DNA of 64,000 bases from Streptomyces sp. AC550_RSS872 (GCF_019049285.1 NZ_JAGMUL010000128.1:62001-126000), one strand, 5' to 3'; positions 52,875 to 62,200 are shown, numbered from the stretch's first letter. Made by a program: numbers and translations. The notes: generated by a model from the letters alone, not told the origin.

Positions 52875-54323
52875 GTGCCGCCGTCCGTACCGTCACCGTC
52901 CCTGTCGCGACGCGTCGCACGCATGCTGCGTACCTCTCTGTTCGCGCAGGTCGCCTGCGCGCTCGTGCTCGGAATCGTCGTCGGGAAGCTGTGGCCCGGC
53001 TTCGCCGCGGATCTCCAGCCGCTCGGCGACGGTTTCATCCGGCTTATCAAGACGATTATCTCCCCGCTCGTGTTCTGCGTGGTCGTCGTCGGTATCGCCA
53101 AGGCCGGTGACCTGAAGGCGTTCGGCCGGATCGGGTTGAAGGCCCTGATCTGGTTCGAGGTCGCGAGCACGCTCGCGCTGCTCATCGGCCTCCTCGCGGC
53201 CAACGTCGTCCAGCCCGGATCGGGGATGAACGTAGACCCGTCCACGCTCGACGCCTCGGCGGTCGACGCGAAGACCGGCGGGGGTCACCTGCCCTCGACG
53301 ACCCAGTTCGCCCTCGAGGCGATTCCCACCTCTTTCATCGGCGCTTTCGCCGAGAACTCCCTGCTCCAGGTGCTCGTCCTGGCCTGTCTGGTGGGTGCCG
53401 CGCTGTTGCATCTCGGCCACACCAAGGTGCCGAAGGTGCTGCCGGCCATCGAGCAGGCCCAGGAGATCATCTTCGCGATCGTCGGCTTCGTCATGCGGCT
53501 GGCCCCGATCGCCGTGTTCGGTGCGATGGCCGTCCTGATCGGCAACTACGGCCTCGGTGTCATCGAGACGTACGGCAAGCTGATCATCCTGTGCTACGCG
53601 GCCGCCGCGCTCTTCATCGCGCTGCTGGCCGTCGCGCTGAAGGTCGTCACCGGACTCAGCCTCTGGAAGTTCCTGCGCTACATCCGTGAGGAGATGCTGC
53701 TCGCGCTCGGCACCGCCTCCACCGAGTCCGTCCTGCCGCGCGTGATGCAGAAGCTGCGCAAGGCGGGTGCCCGCGACGACGCCGTGGGTCTGGTGCTGCC
53801 GACGGGCTACTCCTTCAACCTCGACGGCGCCTCGCTCTACCTGTCCATCGGCACGCTGTTCATCGCCCAGGCCGTGGGCGTGGACCTCAGCCTCAGCCAG
53901 CAGATCACCGTCATCCTGGTGCTGATGCTCACCAGCAAGGGCATGGCGGGCATCCCCGGCTCGGCGTTCCTCGCCCTGTCCGCGACCGCCTCCTCGCTGG
54001 GCGCGATCCCGGCCGGAGCCGTCGCGCTGCTGCTCGGCGTGGACCGCATCATGGACTCGATGCGCGTCGTCACCAACCTGCTCGGCAACTGCGTCGCCGT
54101 CTTCGCGGTGTCGCGCTGGGAGGGCGCGCTGGACAAGGAGCGGGCGAGGAAGGTCCTGGACGGCGAGATCGTGGTCCACCTGGAGGACGACGAGCCGCAG
54201 GCGGAGCCCAAGGGGGCGAAGGCGGAGCTCAGGAAGCCCGAGGCCCCGCAGTCGGAGGCCCCGGTCGTGGTACCCGTCCAGACGGGCAAGGAGACGGCCG
54301 AGGTGGCCTCCGAGAACGGTTGA
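52875..54323 (+). CDS. dctA: Cation:dicarboxylate symporter (DctA/GltP family)
   Basis: A 482-residue inner membrane transporter. Start GTG 52875 follows AAGGAG at 52864-52869; longer frames are rejected. The helices and re-entrant loops of the DAACS family are present: LIKTIISPLVFCVVVVGIAK, LALGTASTESVLPRVMQKLR (serine-rich loop), VLPTGYSFNLDGASLYLSIG, VLMLTSKGMAGIPGSAFLAL and LLGVDRIMDSMRVVTNLLGN CVAV. It imports C4-dicarboxylates or glutamate with H+/Na+. The last ~50 residues are a charged, disordered cytoplasmic tail (PQAEPKGAKAELRKPEAPQS). A strong terminator follows. Confidence 0.92.
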   Translation: MPPSVPSPSLSRRVARMLRTSLFAQVACALVLGIVVGKLWPGFAADLQPLGDGFIRLIKTIISPLVFCVVVVGIAKAGDLKAFGRIGLKALIWFEVASTLALLIGLLAANVVQPGSGMNVDPSTLDASAVDAKTGGGHLPSTTQFALEAIPTSFIGAFAENSLLQVLVLACLVGAALLHLGHTKVPKVLPAIEQAQEIIFAIVGFVMRLAPIAVFGAMAVLIGNYGLGVIETYGKLIILCYAAAALFIALLAVALKVVTGLSLWKFLRYIREEMLLALGTASTESVLPRVMQKLRKAGARDDAVGLVLPTGYSFNLDGASLYLSIGTLFIAQAVGVDLSLSQQITVILVLMLTSKGMAGIPGSAFLALSATASSLGAIPAGAVALLLGVDRIMDSMRVVTNLLGNCVAVFAVSRWEGALDKERARKVLDGEIVVHLEDDEPQAEPKGAKAELRKPEAPQSEAPVVVPVQTGKETAEVASENG

Positions 54324-54348
54324 CGTCCACTCGGTTCAGCAGCACGGG

Positions 54349-54388
54349 CCGCGGCCATCGCTCCAGCAGTACGGAGCGATGGCCGCGG
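54349..54388 (+). terminator. Terminator after dctA
   Basis: CCGCGGCCATCGCTCC (54349-54364) pairs perfectly with GGAGCGATGGCCGCGG (54373-54388) around an 8-nt loop, followed by TCTCTTGTG. This 16-bp stem 25 bases past the dctA stop is one of the strongest hairpins in the window and separates dctA from the convergent MarR gene. Confidence 0.85.
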
Positions 54389-54504
54389 TCTCTTGTGCTC
54401 GGCACCCTCGGGTCCGGCGCCTGCCGGCTCGGCATCCTCGTGCCCGGCACCTTCCCGTCCAGCACCCCGCGTGTCCGGCACCCTCCCGCTCCGTGCCGTC
54501 CCGC

Positions 54505-54954
54505 TCAGCACGCGCGCGGCGCGGTCCCGTCGATCAGCGTGTCCAGCAGCTCGCCCAGCACCGACCGCTGTTCGTCCGTCAGCGGCGCCAGGATCTCCTC
54601 CGCGGCCGACCGGCGCGCACCGTGCAGCTCCCGCAGGGCCCCCCTGCCGTCGTCGGTGAGCTCGATCCGGATCACCCGCCGGTTCGTCGGATCCGGCACC
54701 CGGCGTACCTTCCCGCTCGCCTCCAGCCCGTCGACGAGCGTCGTCACCGCACGCGGAACAACCTCGAGGCGCTCGGCGAGGTCGGCCATCCGGGGCGGCG
54801 AGTCGTAGTGCGCGAGGGTGCGCAGCAGGCGTGACTGGGCCGGGGTGACCCCCAGGTCGCGCTCCAGCAGGTGGCGTTTCTGGATCCGGTGCACCCGGCG
54901 GGTGAAGCGCAGCAACTGCTCGGCGAGCGGGCCGTCGGGATCGGGGCTGGTCAT
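54505..54954 (-). CDS. MarR-family transcriptional regulator
   Basis: A 149-residue winged-helix dimer. LAEQLLRFTRRVHRIQKRHL, LGVTPAQSRLLRTLAHYDSP, RMADLAERLEVVPRAVTTLV (recognition helix) and DGLEASGKVRRVPDPTNRRV (wing with conserved Arg/Asp), then IRIELTDDGRGALRELHGAR and a C-terminal dimer helix. It is divergent from an ABC multidrug exporter gene with a 25-bp inverted repeat between, so it probably represses exporter and itself until a ligand binds. Confidence 0.9.
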   Translation of the reverse strand: MTSPDPDGPLAEQLLRFTRRVHRIQKRHLLERDLGVTPAQSRLLRTLAHYDSPPRMADLAERLEVVPRAVTTLVDGLEASGKVRRVPDPTNRRVIRIELTDDGRGALRELHGARRSAAEEILAPLTDEQRSVLGELLDTLIDGTAPRAC

Positions 54955-54978
54955 GCGGGAACAATATCAGGACGACAT

Positions 54979-55003
54979 TCATTGTGAGCATAGGTAACAA
55001 TGA
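54979..55003. promoter_or_regulatory. Candidate MarR operator
   Basis: TCATTGT (54979-54985) and ACAATGA (54997-55003) are perfect inverted halves around 11 bases, within the AT-richest part of the gap between the MarR gene and the ABC exporter. The site begins 24 bases upstream of the MarR start and 71 before the exporter start. Size and position fit a MarR dimer. The GTG inside the left arm region is not taken as a start. Confidence 0.65.
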
Positions 55004-55049
55004 GCTAAGCTCCGTCAGTCCCGCATCACCACACCTCCCGAAGGAGCCC

Positions 55050-56927
55050 ATGCACCCCGACAACGAACCCTCCTGGACGCCACCGGCCGCCGACAGCAAG
55101 CACACCGCGGGCCGCGCGGGCAGCCCGGGCAACGCGGGGCGCGCGGACAGCGCGGACAAGCCGCAGCCCCGGCAGGTGCGCCGCATCCTGAAACTCTTCC
55201 GTCCCTACCGCGGACGCCTGGCCGTCGTCGGCCTCCTCGTCGGCGCCTCGTCGCTCGTCGGCGTCGCCACGCCCTTCCTTCTCAAGGCGATCCTCGACGT
55301 CGCCATCCCCGAGGGCCGCATCGGTCTGCTCAGCCTGCTCGCGCTCGGCATGATCCTCAGCGCCATGCTGAGCGGCGTCTTCGGCGTCCTCCAGACCCTG
55401 ATCTCCACGACGGTCGGCCAGCGCGTCATGCACGACCTGCGCACCGCCGTCTACGGCCGCCTCCAGCGCATGTCGCTCGCCTTCTTCACCCGCACCCGCA
55501 CCGGCGAGGTCCAGTCCCGCATCGCCAACGACATCGGCGGTATGCAGGCCACCGTCACCTCGACCGCGACCTCCCTGGTCTCCAACCTCACCAGCGTGGT
55601 CGCCACGATCGTCGCGATGATCGCCCTCGACTGGCGGCTGACCGCCGTCTCGCTGCTCCTGCTTCCGGTCTTCGTCTGGATCAGCCGCCGCGTCGGCAAG
55701 GAGCGCAAGAAGATCACCACCCAGCGGCAGAAGCAGATGGCCGCGATGGCCGCCACCGTCACCGAGTCGCTCTCGGTCAGCGGCATCCTGCTCGGCCGTA
55801 CGATGGGCCGCTCCGACTCGTTGACCACGGCGTTCTCCGACGAGTCCGAGCGGCTGGTCGACCTCGAAGTGCGGTCGAACATGGCCGGCCGCTGGCGCAT
55901 GGCCGTTATCGGCATCGTCATGGCCGCGATGCCCGCCGTCATCTACTGGGCCGCGGGCACCGCCCTCCAGCTCGGCGGCCCACAGGTCTCGATCGGCACG
56001 ATCGTCGCCTTCGTCTCGCTCCAGCAGGGGCTGTTCCGCCCGGCCGTCAGCCTGCTGTCGACCGGCGTCCAGATCCAGGCCTCGCTCGCGCTGTTCCAGC
56101 GCATCTTCGAGTACCTCGACCTGCCCATCGACATCACCGAGCGGAAGGACCCCGTCCATCTCGACGCCGTCAAGGGCGAGGTCCGCTTCGAGAACGTCGA
56201 GTTCCGCTACGACGGCGACGAAGGCAAGAGCGGCGGCCCGATACTCGACGGCATCGACCTCACCGTCCCGGCCGGCGGCAGCCTCGCGGTCGTCGGCCCG
56301 ACCGGCGCCGGAAAGTCGACGCTGGGCCACCTCGTGCCGCGGCTGTACGACGTGACCGGCGGCCGGGTCACCCTCGACGGGGTCGACGTGCGCGACCTCG
56401 ACTTCGACACCCTCGCCCGCGCGGTCGGCGTCGTCTCGCAGGAGACGTACCTCTTTCACGCCTCGGTAGCCGACAACCTGCGCTTCGCCAAGCCGGACGC
56501 CACCGACGAGGAACTGCGCGGGGCGGCGAAGGCGGCCCAGATCCACGACCACATCGCGGCCCTGCCCGACGGTTACGACACGGTCGTCGGCGAGCGCGGC
56601 CACCGTTTCTCGGGCGGTGAGAAACAGCGCCTGGCCATCGCCCGCACCATCCTGCGCGACCCGCCGGTACTGATCCTCGACGAGGCGACGAGCGCGCTGG
56701 ACACCCGTACCGAACACGCGGTCCAGGAAGCCATCGACGCGCTGTCGGCCAACCGCACCACAGTCACCATCGCCCACCGTCTGTCCACCGTTCGGGGTGC
56801 CGACCAGATCGTGGTGCTCGACGCGGGGAGCGTGGCGGAGCGGGGTACGCACGAGGAGTTGCTGGAGCGGGACGGGCCGTATGCGGCGCTGGTCCGCCGT
56901 GACGCCCAACTGGAGCCGACGGTGTGA
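55050..56927 (+). CDS. ABC multidrug exporter, fused membrane/ATPase half-transporter
   Basis: A 625-residue protein from ATG 55050 (AAGGAG upstream; GTG 54984 rejected because it lies in the operator). Six helices with VGLLVGASSLVGVATPFLLK, GLLSLLALGMILSAMLSGVF and LTAVSLLLLPVFVWISRRVG. The ATPase is canonical: VVGPTGAGKSTLGHLVPRLY (Walker A, ~416), HRFSGGEKQRLAIARTILRD (signature, ~520), VLILDEATSALDTRTEHAVQ (Walker B) and VTIAHRLSTVRGADQIVVLD (H-loop). All motifs are intact, so it can work as a homodimer, unlike the exporter at 46-50 kb. It is divergent from MarR; drug or metabolite export inferred. Confidence 0.93.
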   Translation: MHPDNEPSWTPPAADSKHTAGRAGSPGNAGRADSADKPQPRQVRRILKLFRPYRGRLAVVGLLVGASSLVGVATPFLLKAILDVAIPEGRIGLLSLLALGMILSAMLSGVFGVLQTLISTTVGQRVMHDLRTAVYGRLQRMSLAFFTRTRTGEVQSRIANDIGGMQATVTSTATSLVSNLTSVVATIVAMIALDWRLTAVSLLLLPVFVWISRRVGKERKKITTQRQKQMAAMAATVTESLSVSGILLGRTMGRSDSLTTAFSDESERLVDLEVRSNMAGRWRMAVIGIVMAAMPAVIYWAAGTALQLGGPQVSIGTIVAFVSLQQGLFRPAVSLLSTGVQIQASLALFQRIFEYLDLPIDITERKDPVHLDAVKGEVRFENVEFRYDGDEGKSGGPILDGIDLTVPAGGSLAVVGPTGAGKSTLGHLVPRLYDVTGGRVTLDGVDVRDLDFDTLARAVGVVSQETYLFHASVADNLRFAKPDATDEELRGAAKAAQIHDHIAALPDGYDTVVGERGHRFSGGEKQRLAIARTILRDPPVLILDEATSALDTRTEHAVQEAIDALSANRTTVTIAHRLSTVRGADQIVVLDAGSVAERGTHEELLERDGPYAALVRRDAQLEPTV

Positions 56928-56970
56928 CGTTATGCCAGGTTTGTGAGCATGTGCGGGTTACCGTGCCCGC

Positions 56971-57825
56971 ATGCACATGAACACTCCGTCACGGAGCACG
57001 ATTCGACTGACGCGCCGGGGTCGTATCGCCCTGATCGCCGCCGGCGCCGTCGTGGCCGGCACCGCCGTGGCGGTGCCGCTGCTGAGTCTGGGCGAGGACG
57101 AGGAGGCGAAGCCGACCTCGCTGGTGATCCCGGAGGGCTGGCGCGCGAGCCAGGTCTACGAGGCCATCGACAAGGCCCTCACCCTGCCGCCCGGGTCCAC
57201 CAAGAAGTCCCTCGGGAAGCTCGACCTCAAACTGCCGAACGACGCCGACGGCAACCCCGAGGGCTATCTCTTCCCGGCGACGTATCCGCTGGAGCGCGCG
57301 GGCAAGAAGGCGACGCCGGACTCCCTGCTGTCGGCCATGGTCGACGCCGCCAACCAGAAGTTCAGCGGCGCCCCGATCGCCGCCGGTGCGCAGCGCAACG
57401 CGATGAACCTTTATCAGGCGGTCACCATCGCGAGCATCGTCCAGGCCGAGGCCGACACGAAGGCCGACATGGGCAAGGTGGCCCGGGTCATCTACAACCG
57501 GCTCGAACGCGGCATGCCGTTGCAGATGGACTCCACCGTCAACTACGCCCTGAACCGCCGCACGCTCAGGACGAGCGACACCGACACGCGGATCGAGAGC
57601 CCCTACAACTCGTACCAGCGCATGGGCCTGCCGCCCACGCCGATCGCCAACCCGGGCGAGGACGCGATGCGCGCCGCGATCAACCCGGCCGCGGGCGACT
57701 GGCTCTACTTCGTCACGGTCAAGCCCGGTGACACCCGCTTCACCGCCGACTACTCGGAACACCAGCGCAATGTCGCCGACTTCACCAAAGCCCAACGGAA
57801 GGCGTCCCCGAAACCGACGAAGTGA
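56971..57825 (+). CDS. mltG: MltG-like endolytic murein transglycosylase
   Basis: A 284-residue membrane-anchored protein. One N-terminal helix (IALIAAGAVVAGTAVAVPLL) follows a short basic tail. The YceG/MltG domain then shows SLVIPEGWRASQVYEAIDKA, NPEGYLFPATYPLE (catalytic Glu region), YQAVTIASIVQAEA, GKVARVIYNRLERGMPLQMD STVNY, and IESPYNSYQRMGLPPTPIAN PGEDAMRAA. It is shorter than E. coli MltG and has a weak LysM-like N-terminal region only. In the family the enzyme cuts nascent glycan strands and sets their length. A second MltG may exist elsewhere on a Streptomyces chromosome, near aroK; this one stands alone after the exporter. Confidence 0.85.
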   Translation: MHMNTPSRSTIRLTRRGRIALIAAGAVVAGTAVAVPLLSLGEDEEAKPTSLVIPEGWRASQVYEAIDKALTLPPGSTKKSLGKLDLKLPNDADGNPEGYLFPATYPLERAGKKATPDSLLSAMVDAANQKFSGAPIAAGAQRNAMNLYQAVTIASIVQAEADTKADMGKVARVIYNRLERGMPLQMDSTVNYALNRRTLRTSDTDTRIESPYNSYQRMGLPPTPIANPGEDAMRAAINPAAGDWLYFVTVKPGDTRFTADYSEHQRNVADFTKAQRKASPKPTK

Positions 57826-58142
57826 GCCATGGGGACGACATCCCCGCGGTGCGCGGCAGTCGGCCGTCGCTGGGCGCGGCCGGGTACCGGCCAGGAGCCC
57901 GGCGGGTGGTAGGCGGCAGGCAGGCAGGCGGCAGGCAGGCGGCCGCACGGCGATCGACATGCGGTCGGACGCGGGACGGGGTGGCCGGTGCGACCGGGTT
58001 GCTCGCGGGGGCGACTCGGGGCGTGGCGTGTATGCGTGCGAGGGCGGGCGCGGCCGTCACACGTGGACCAGCTTGCCCGGCGGCCGAGCCCGGCCGCCTC
58101 GGCGGGGCAGCACTTGCCCGGCGTCTCACCCCCGACGGGACG
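57826..58142. repeat. Gene-free region with GGCAGGC tandem repeats
   Basis: About 317 bases between the MltG gene and the flavin monooxygenase gene. Short direct repeats of GGCAGGCA/GGCGGCAGGCA run from 57910 to 57944. The rest shows only low-complexity open frames without support. It probably includes terminators of both convergent genes, but no single strong hairpin was identified. Confidence 0.5.
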
Positions 58143-59240
58143 TCATGCGGCGACCGATTCGGCCCCCGACTCCTCCCGCAGCAATCGCCTGATGTCCCGT
58201 ACGGCCGCGCGGCCGGCTCGGTTGGCGCCGATCGTGCTGGCGGACGGGCCGTAGCCGACCAGGTGGACGCGGGGGTCGGCGACCGCGCGCGTTCCCTCGA
58301 GGCGGATGCCGCCGCCCGGTTCGCGTAGGCGCAGGGGGGACAGATGGTCAATGGCGGCTCGGAAGCCGGTCGCCCACAGGATGACGTCGGCGTCCAGGCG
58401 CCGCCCGTCGTGCCACTCGACGCCGTTCGGGGTGATCCGGTCGAACATGGGATGCCGGTCAAGGATCCCGTCCGCGAGGCCCTGCCGGATCGCGTCGTTC
58501 AGGGGCAGTCCCGTGACCGAGACGACGCTCTTCGGTGGCAGCCCCTGACGGACCCGCTCCTCGACGAGAGCGACCGCCGCGCGGCCCACGTCCTCGGTGA
58601 AGGGACCCTCGCGGAACACGGGCGGGCGCCGTGTGACCCATGTCGTGGCGGCCGCGTACCGGGCGATCTCCAGGAGGTGCTGGGTGCCGGAGGCCCCGCC
58701 GCCGACCACGACGACCCGCTGTCCGGCGAACTCCTCCGGGCCGGGGTACTGGGCGGTGTGCAACTGCCTCCCCCGGAACGTCTCCTGGCCCGGGTAGCGC
58801 GGCCAGAACGGCCGGTCCCAGGTGCCGGTCGCGTTGATCAGCGCCCGCGTCGACCAGGTCCCCGCCGAGGTCTCGACGAGCAGCCGCCCGTCCGGGCCCT
58901 CGCGCACGGCACGCACGTCGACGGGGCGCCGGACGCGCAGGTCGAAGGTCCGCTCGTAACGGTCGAAGTACTCCGAGATGACCTCGGACGACGGCCGCTC
59001 GGAGTCGGCGTCGGTCAGTTCCATGCCGGGCAGCGCGTGCATCCCGTGCACCTTGCCGTACGTCAACGACGGCCACCGGAACTGCCAGGCGCCACCCGGC
59101 CCGGGGGAGTGGTCGAGCACGACGACGTCACGGCCCGGCTCGAAGCCGTTGCGCCGCAGGTGATGGGCGCTGGAGAGGCCTGCCTGACCAGCGCCTACGA
59201 CGACCACGTCGACGGACTCGACCGTCTCGGTATTGTTCAC
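58143..59240 (-). CDS. Flavin-containing monooxygenase-like FAD/NAD(P) oxidoreductase
   Basis: A 365-residue protein from GTG 59240. Two Rossmann motifs: VDVVVVGAGQAGLSSAHHLR (FAD) near 10 and VVVVGGGASGTQHLLEIARY (NADPH) near 175. Between them are GGAWQFRWPSLTYGKVHGMH and INATGTWDRPFWPRYPG; the ending VILWATGFRAAIDHLSPLRL carries the FMO ATG motif. It matches the CzcO/YhcS group of monooxygenases. The closest neighbours upstream on the same strand are a sulfonate-type ABC transporter, 110 bp away, so a role in oxidising an organosulfur substrate is conceivable but unproven; the family includes Baeyer-Villiger and N-hydroxylating members. Confidence 0.82.
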   Translation of the reverse strand: MNNTETVESVDVVVVGAGQAGLSSAHHLRRNGFEPGRDVVVLDHSPGPGGAWQFRWPSLTYGKVHGMHALPGMELTDADSERPSSEVISEYFDRYERTFDLRVRRPVDVRAVREGPDGRLLVETSAGTWSTRALINATGTWDRPFWPRYPGQETFRGRQLHTAQYPGPEEFAGQRVVVVGGGASGTQHLLEIARYAAATTWVTRRPPVFREGPFTEDVGRAAVALVEERVRQGLPPKSVVSVTGLPLNDAIRQGLADGILDRHPMFDRITPNGVEWHDGRRLDADVILWATGFRAAIDHLSPLRLREPGGGIRLEGTRAVADPRVHLVGYGPSASTIGANRAGRAAVRDIRRLLREESGAESVAA

Positions 59241-59350
59241 GCTTCTACTAACAGCCTCGGAGGTGAGGATCTTCCCCGCCCCGGGCCCCGGCCTCGGCGC
59301 CCACTCGCGAACGCCACCAGGCAGGAAACCAGTCAAGACGGGCCGTCAGG

Positions 59351-60376
59351 TCACGAACCCTCCGAGGGGCGGGGCGCGGTGGTCGACGGCGGGAGGCCAC
59401 CGTTGAACCGGGTGTCGGTGAAGCCGCCGAAGTCGACCTTGTTCGGGATCAGCTTCAGATCGGCGAAGGCGTCGACGATCTCCTGCTCGGAGGCGATGAG
59501 CGGCTTGTCGACGGCCACCGCGATCCGGGTGGCGTACGTCCGCTTCACGGCGGCCAGCGCCACGTCCTCGGGCAGCCCGGTCTCCTTCGACCAGACCTTG
59601 GCCCACTCGTCCTCATGGGTGTAGACCCACTGGTAGGCCCGCCGCAGTCGCTCCAGGTAGTCCTTGATCGCGGCGGCCTTCTTCTGGCCCTTCAGCGCAC
59701 CCGGCGCCGCCACCTGGAAGGTCAGCCCGTTGGTGACGCCGTCACCGGTGGTCAGCACGCGGCCCTGCTTCCCCTTGAGCACCTGCGAGGTGTACGGGTC
59801 CCACACGGCCCACGCGTCGACCTTGCCGGAGGTGAACGCGGCCAGTGCGTCGGCGGGCTGGAGGTACTTGACCTTCACGTCGCTCAGGCTCAGCCCCGCC
59901 TCCTTCAGGGAGGCGACCAGCTGATAGTGGGCGGAGGAGCCCTGTGCCACGGCGACCGACTTGCCCTTGAGCTGCCCGGTCCCGCTCAGCTTCGAGCCGT
60001 TCGGCACGAGGATGGTGTCGCCCTTGGACGTGCCGTGCCAGGCGGCCACCACCGTGATCTTCGAACCGGCGCCCGCCGCGAAGACCGGCGGCGTGTTGCC
60101 GACCCCGCCGATGTCGACGGCCTTGGCGTTGACGGCCTCCAGCAACGGCGGGCCCGAGGTGAAGGTGGACCACTTGATCTTGTAGTCAAGGCCCTTGAGC
60201 TCCCCGGCGGCCCGCAGGATGGCCTCCGAACCACCCTTCTGGTCACCGACGTCGAGGGTCAGTGAGCCCGAGCCGTCGGTGTCGCCGCCGGTCGAGGCCG
60301 ACGAACTGCCTCCGCAGGCGGACAGGAGCAGGGCCAGGGGGAGGAGCAGTGTGGCGGGGACGTGGCGACGTCGCAT
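59351..60376 (-). CDS. ssuA: Aliphatic sulfonate-type ABC transporter substrate-binding lipoprotein
   Basis: A 341-residue lipoprotein: LLPLALLLSACGGSSSAST has the lipobox Cys at 21. The periplasmic-type binding domain resembles SsuA/TauA: LTLDVGDQKGGSEAILRAAG, WSTFTSGPPLLEAVNAKAVD IGGVG, FAAGAGSKITVVAAWHGTSK, GKSVAVAQGSSAHYQLVASL, KVKYLQPADALAAFTSGKVD and AWAVWDPYTSQVLKG. It is the last gene of the permease-ATPase-binding protein cluster, 73 bp after ssuB. Sulfonate as substrate is inferred from the family and leader peptide; nitrate/taurine or other alkyl sulfonates remain possible. Confidence 0.9.
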   Translation of the reverse strand: MRRRHVPATLLLPLALLLSACGGSSSASTGGDTDGSGSLTLDVGDQKGGSEAILRAAGELKGLDYKIKWSTFTSGPPLLEAVNAKAVDIGGVGNTPPVFAAGAGSKITVVAAWHGTSKGDTILVPNGSKLSGTGQLKGKSVAVAQGSSAHYQLVASLKEAGLSLSDVKVKYLQPADALAAFTSGKVDAWAVWDPYTSQVLKGKQGRVLTTGDGVTNGLTFQVAAPGALKGQKKAAAIKDYLERLRRAYQWVYTHEDEWAKVWSKETGLPEDVALAAVKRTYATRIAVAVDKPLIASEQEIVDAFADLKLIPNKVDFGGFTDTRFNGGLPPSTTAPRPSEGS

Positions 60377-60448
60377 GACGGATCCGTTCTGTGGAACTGG
60401 GTTCGGTGGAACCGAGGGATGGGGTTTCTGTTCTGCGCGTGAGGGAGC

Positions 60449-61231
60449 TCAGGCGGCTTCCGCGGCGGTGTCGACGCCCAGGCGCTCCAGTAGCCCGGCG
60501 CGCAGTTCTGCGAACCGCGGGTCGGTGATGTCGCGGGGTCGGTCGAGGTCGATGTGCTGCTCGTGCGCGATGACCCCGTCGTCCATCACGAGCACGCGGT
60601 CGGCCAGGAGCACGGCCTCCTCCACGTCGTGCGTGACGAGCAGCACCGCGCAGCCGCGCCGCTGCCACAACTCGCCCACCAGACGCTGGGCCTTGATCCG
60701 GGTGAGCGCGTCGAGCGCGCCGAACGGCTCGTCGAGCAGCAGCAGATCGGGCTCGCGGACCAACGCCCGTGCGAGCGAGGCCCGTTGTGCCTCGCCACCG
60801 GAGAGCGTCTTGGGCCAGGCGTCCGTACGGTGGTCCAGCCCGACCTCATGCAGCGCCCGCTCGGCCACGGCAGGGTCCGGCTTGCCCGGGAGACCGAGCA
60901 GCACGTTGCGCCACACCTTCTTCCAGGGCATCAGCCGCGGCGCCTGGAAGGCGACGGCCTTGCGGCGCGGCACCAGCACGGTGCCCTCGATGTCCCGGTC
61001 GAGGCCGGCCAGGACGCGCAACAGGGTGGACTTGCCGCAGCCGCTGCGACCGAGGAGGGCGACGAATTCACCGGGGCGGACGTCGAGTTGCAGTCGGTCG
61101 AGGACGGCGCGGCCGTCGAACGAGCGGGTCAGTCCGTCGACGTGCACGGACTGGGGGACGGGCAGGGCCTGCGTGGTCTGCCCGGCCTGTGTGGGCCGGG
61201 GACTCACCGGCCGGTGAACGTCGGTCGCCAT
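60449..61231 (-). CDS. ssuB: Sulfonate-type ABC transporter ATP-binding protein
   Basis: A 260-residue ATPase from ATG 61231. Walker A VALLGRSGCGKSTLLRVLAG, Q-loop AVAFQAPRLMPWKKVWRNVL, signature KTLSGGEAQRASLARALVRE, Walker B DLLLLDEPFGALDALTRIKA and H-loop VLLVTHDVEEAVLLADRVLV. The PWKKVW sequence after the Q-loop is typical of SsuB. The start overlaps the upstream permease by 28 bases. The longer frame running to 61912 is a shadow of the permease gene. Confidence 0.93.
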   Translation of the reverse strand: MATDVHRPVSPRPTQAGQTTQALPVPQSVHVDGLTRSFDGRAVLDRLQLDVRPGEFVALLGRSGCGKSTLLRVLAGLDRDIEGTVLVPRRKAVAFQAPRLMPWKKVWRNVLLGLPGKPDPAVAERALHEVGLDHRTDAWPKTLSGGEAQRASLARALVREPDLLLLDEPFGALDALTRIKAQRLVGELWQRRGCAVLLVTHDVEEAVLLADRVLVMDDGVIAHEQHIDLDRPRDITDPRFAELRAGLLERLGVDTAAEAA

Positions 61232-62085
61232 TGCAGCAGCAGCCTTTCGAGGGAGCGGACGATGAAGTCGGCGAGCAGGCCGAGGAAGGCGTAGACGATC
61301 AGGCAGACCACGATCACGTCGGTCCGCAGGAAGTCCCGCGCCTGCACCATCAGGAACCCGATGCCGGAGTCGGCGTTGACCTGCTCGGCGAAGACGAGCG
61401 CGAGCCAGGCGATGCCGAGCGAGTAGCGCAGACCGGTCAGGGCGCCTGGCAGCGCGCCGGGCAGCACCACGTGTCGCACGAGACCCCACCTGGACAGCCC
61501 GAGGGACTCCCCGGCCTCGATCAACTGGGCGTCCACGCCACGGATACCGGCGTAGACATTGAGGTACAACGGGAACGTCACGCCGAGCGTGATGATGGCG
61601 ACCTTGGGTGCCTCGCCGATACCGAACCAGATGATGAACAGCGGGATGAGCCCGACGAAGGGCACGGTCCGCAGCATCTGCACGGGTGCGTCCACGAGGT
61701 CCTCGCCGACCCGGAACAGGCCCGAGACAAGCGCGAGTCCGGTCCCGACGAGCGTGCCGAGCGCCAGCCCGGCGGCGACGCGCTGGAGGGACGTCCCCAT
61801 GGCCGAGGTCAGCGAACCGTCGGCGATCAGATCGCCGCCGACCTGGGCGATACGGCCCGGCGAGGCGAGTACGTCGGCGGTCAACGCGCCTGTGCTGCTG
61901 AGAAGTTGCCACAGGAGGAGGAGCAGGACGGGGCCGGTGGTGCGGCGCAGCCAGCGGGGGACGCGGGTGCGGCGGGAGGAGGCGGGTAGGAGGGGGACGA
62001 CATCGACGGGCGGCGGCTCCTCAAAACTGGATTTGAGGGGAATATCCGCATTGTCAGCGCTGGGTGGGGCATGGCTGATGCTCAT
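61204..62085 (-). CDS. ssuC: Sulfonate-type ABC transporter permease
   Basis: A 293-residue inner-membrane protein from ATG 62085 (TGGAG upstream; GTG 62130 disfavoured). It has about six helices (GPVLLLLLWQLLSSTGALTA, AAGLALGTLVGTGLALVSGL, VIVVCLIVYAFLGLLADFIV) and the EAA loop IEAGESLGLSRWGLVRHVVL PGALPGALTGLR that docks the ATPase. PFVGLIPLFIIWFGIGEAPK is a strong family mark. It is the first structural gene of the operon. A 27-residue leader peptide gene and 20-bp repeats precede it, suggesting attenuation control. Confidence 0.93.
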   Translation of the reverse strand: MSISHAPPSADNADIPLKSSFEEPPPVDVVPLLPASSRRTRVPRWLRRTTGPVLLLLLWQLLSSTGALTADVLASPGRIAQVGGDLIADGSLTSAMGTSLQRVAAGLALGTLVGTGLALVSGLFRVGEDLVDAPVQMLRTVPFVGLIPLFIIWFGIGEAPKVAIITLGVTFPLYLNVYAGIRGVDAQLIEAGESLGLSRWGLVRHVVLPGALPGALTGLRYSLGIAWLALVFAEQVNADSGIGFLMVQARDFLRTDVIVVCLIVYAFLGLLADFIVRSLERLLLQWRPTFTGR

Positions 62086-62200
62086 GGGTACTCCAGGGGG
62101 CGATGGGTGTGCGAGGGAGACACGTGTCATGCCACCGGGTCAGGTTCGATCAGGGCACGACGGGCCGGAGCAGGTCACGTCAGCCGGGGCAGGTCATGGC

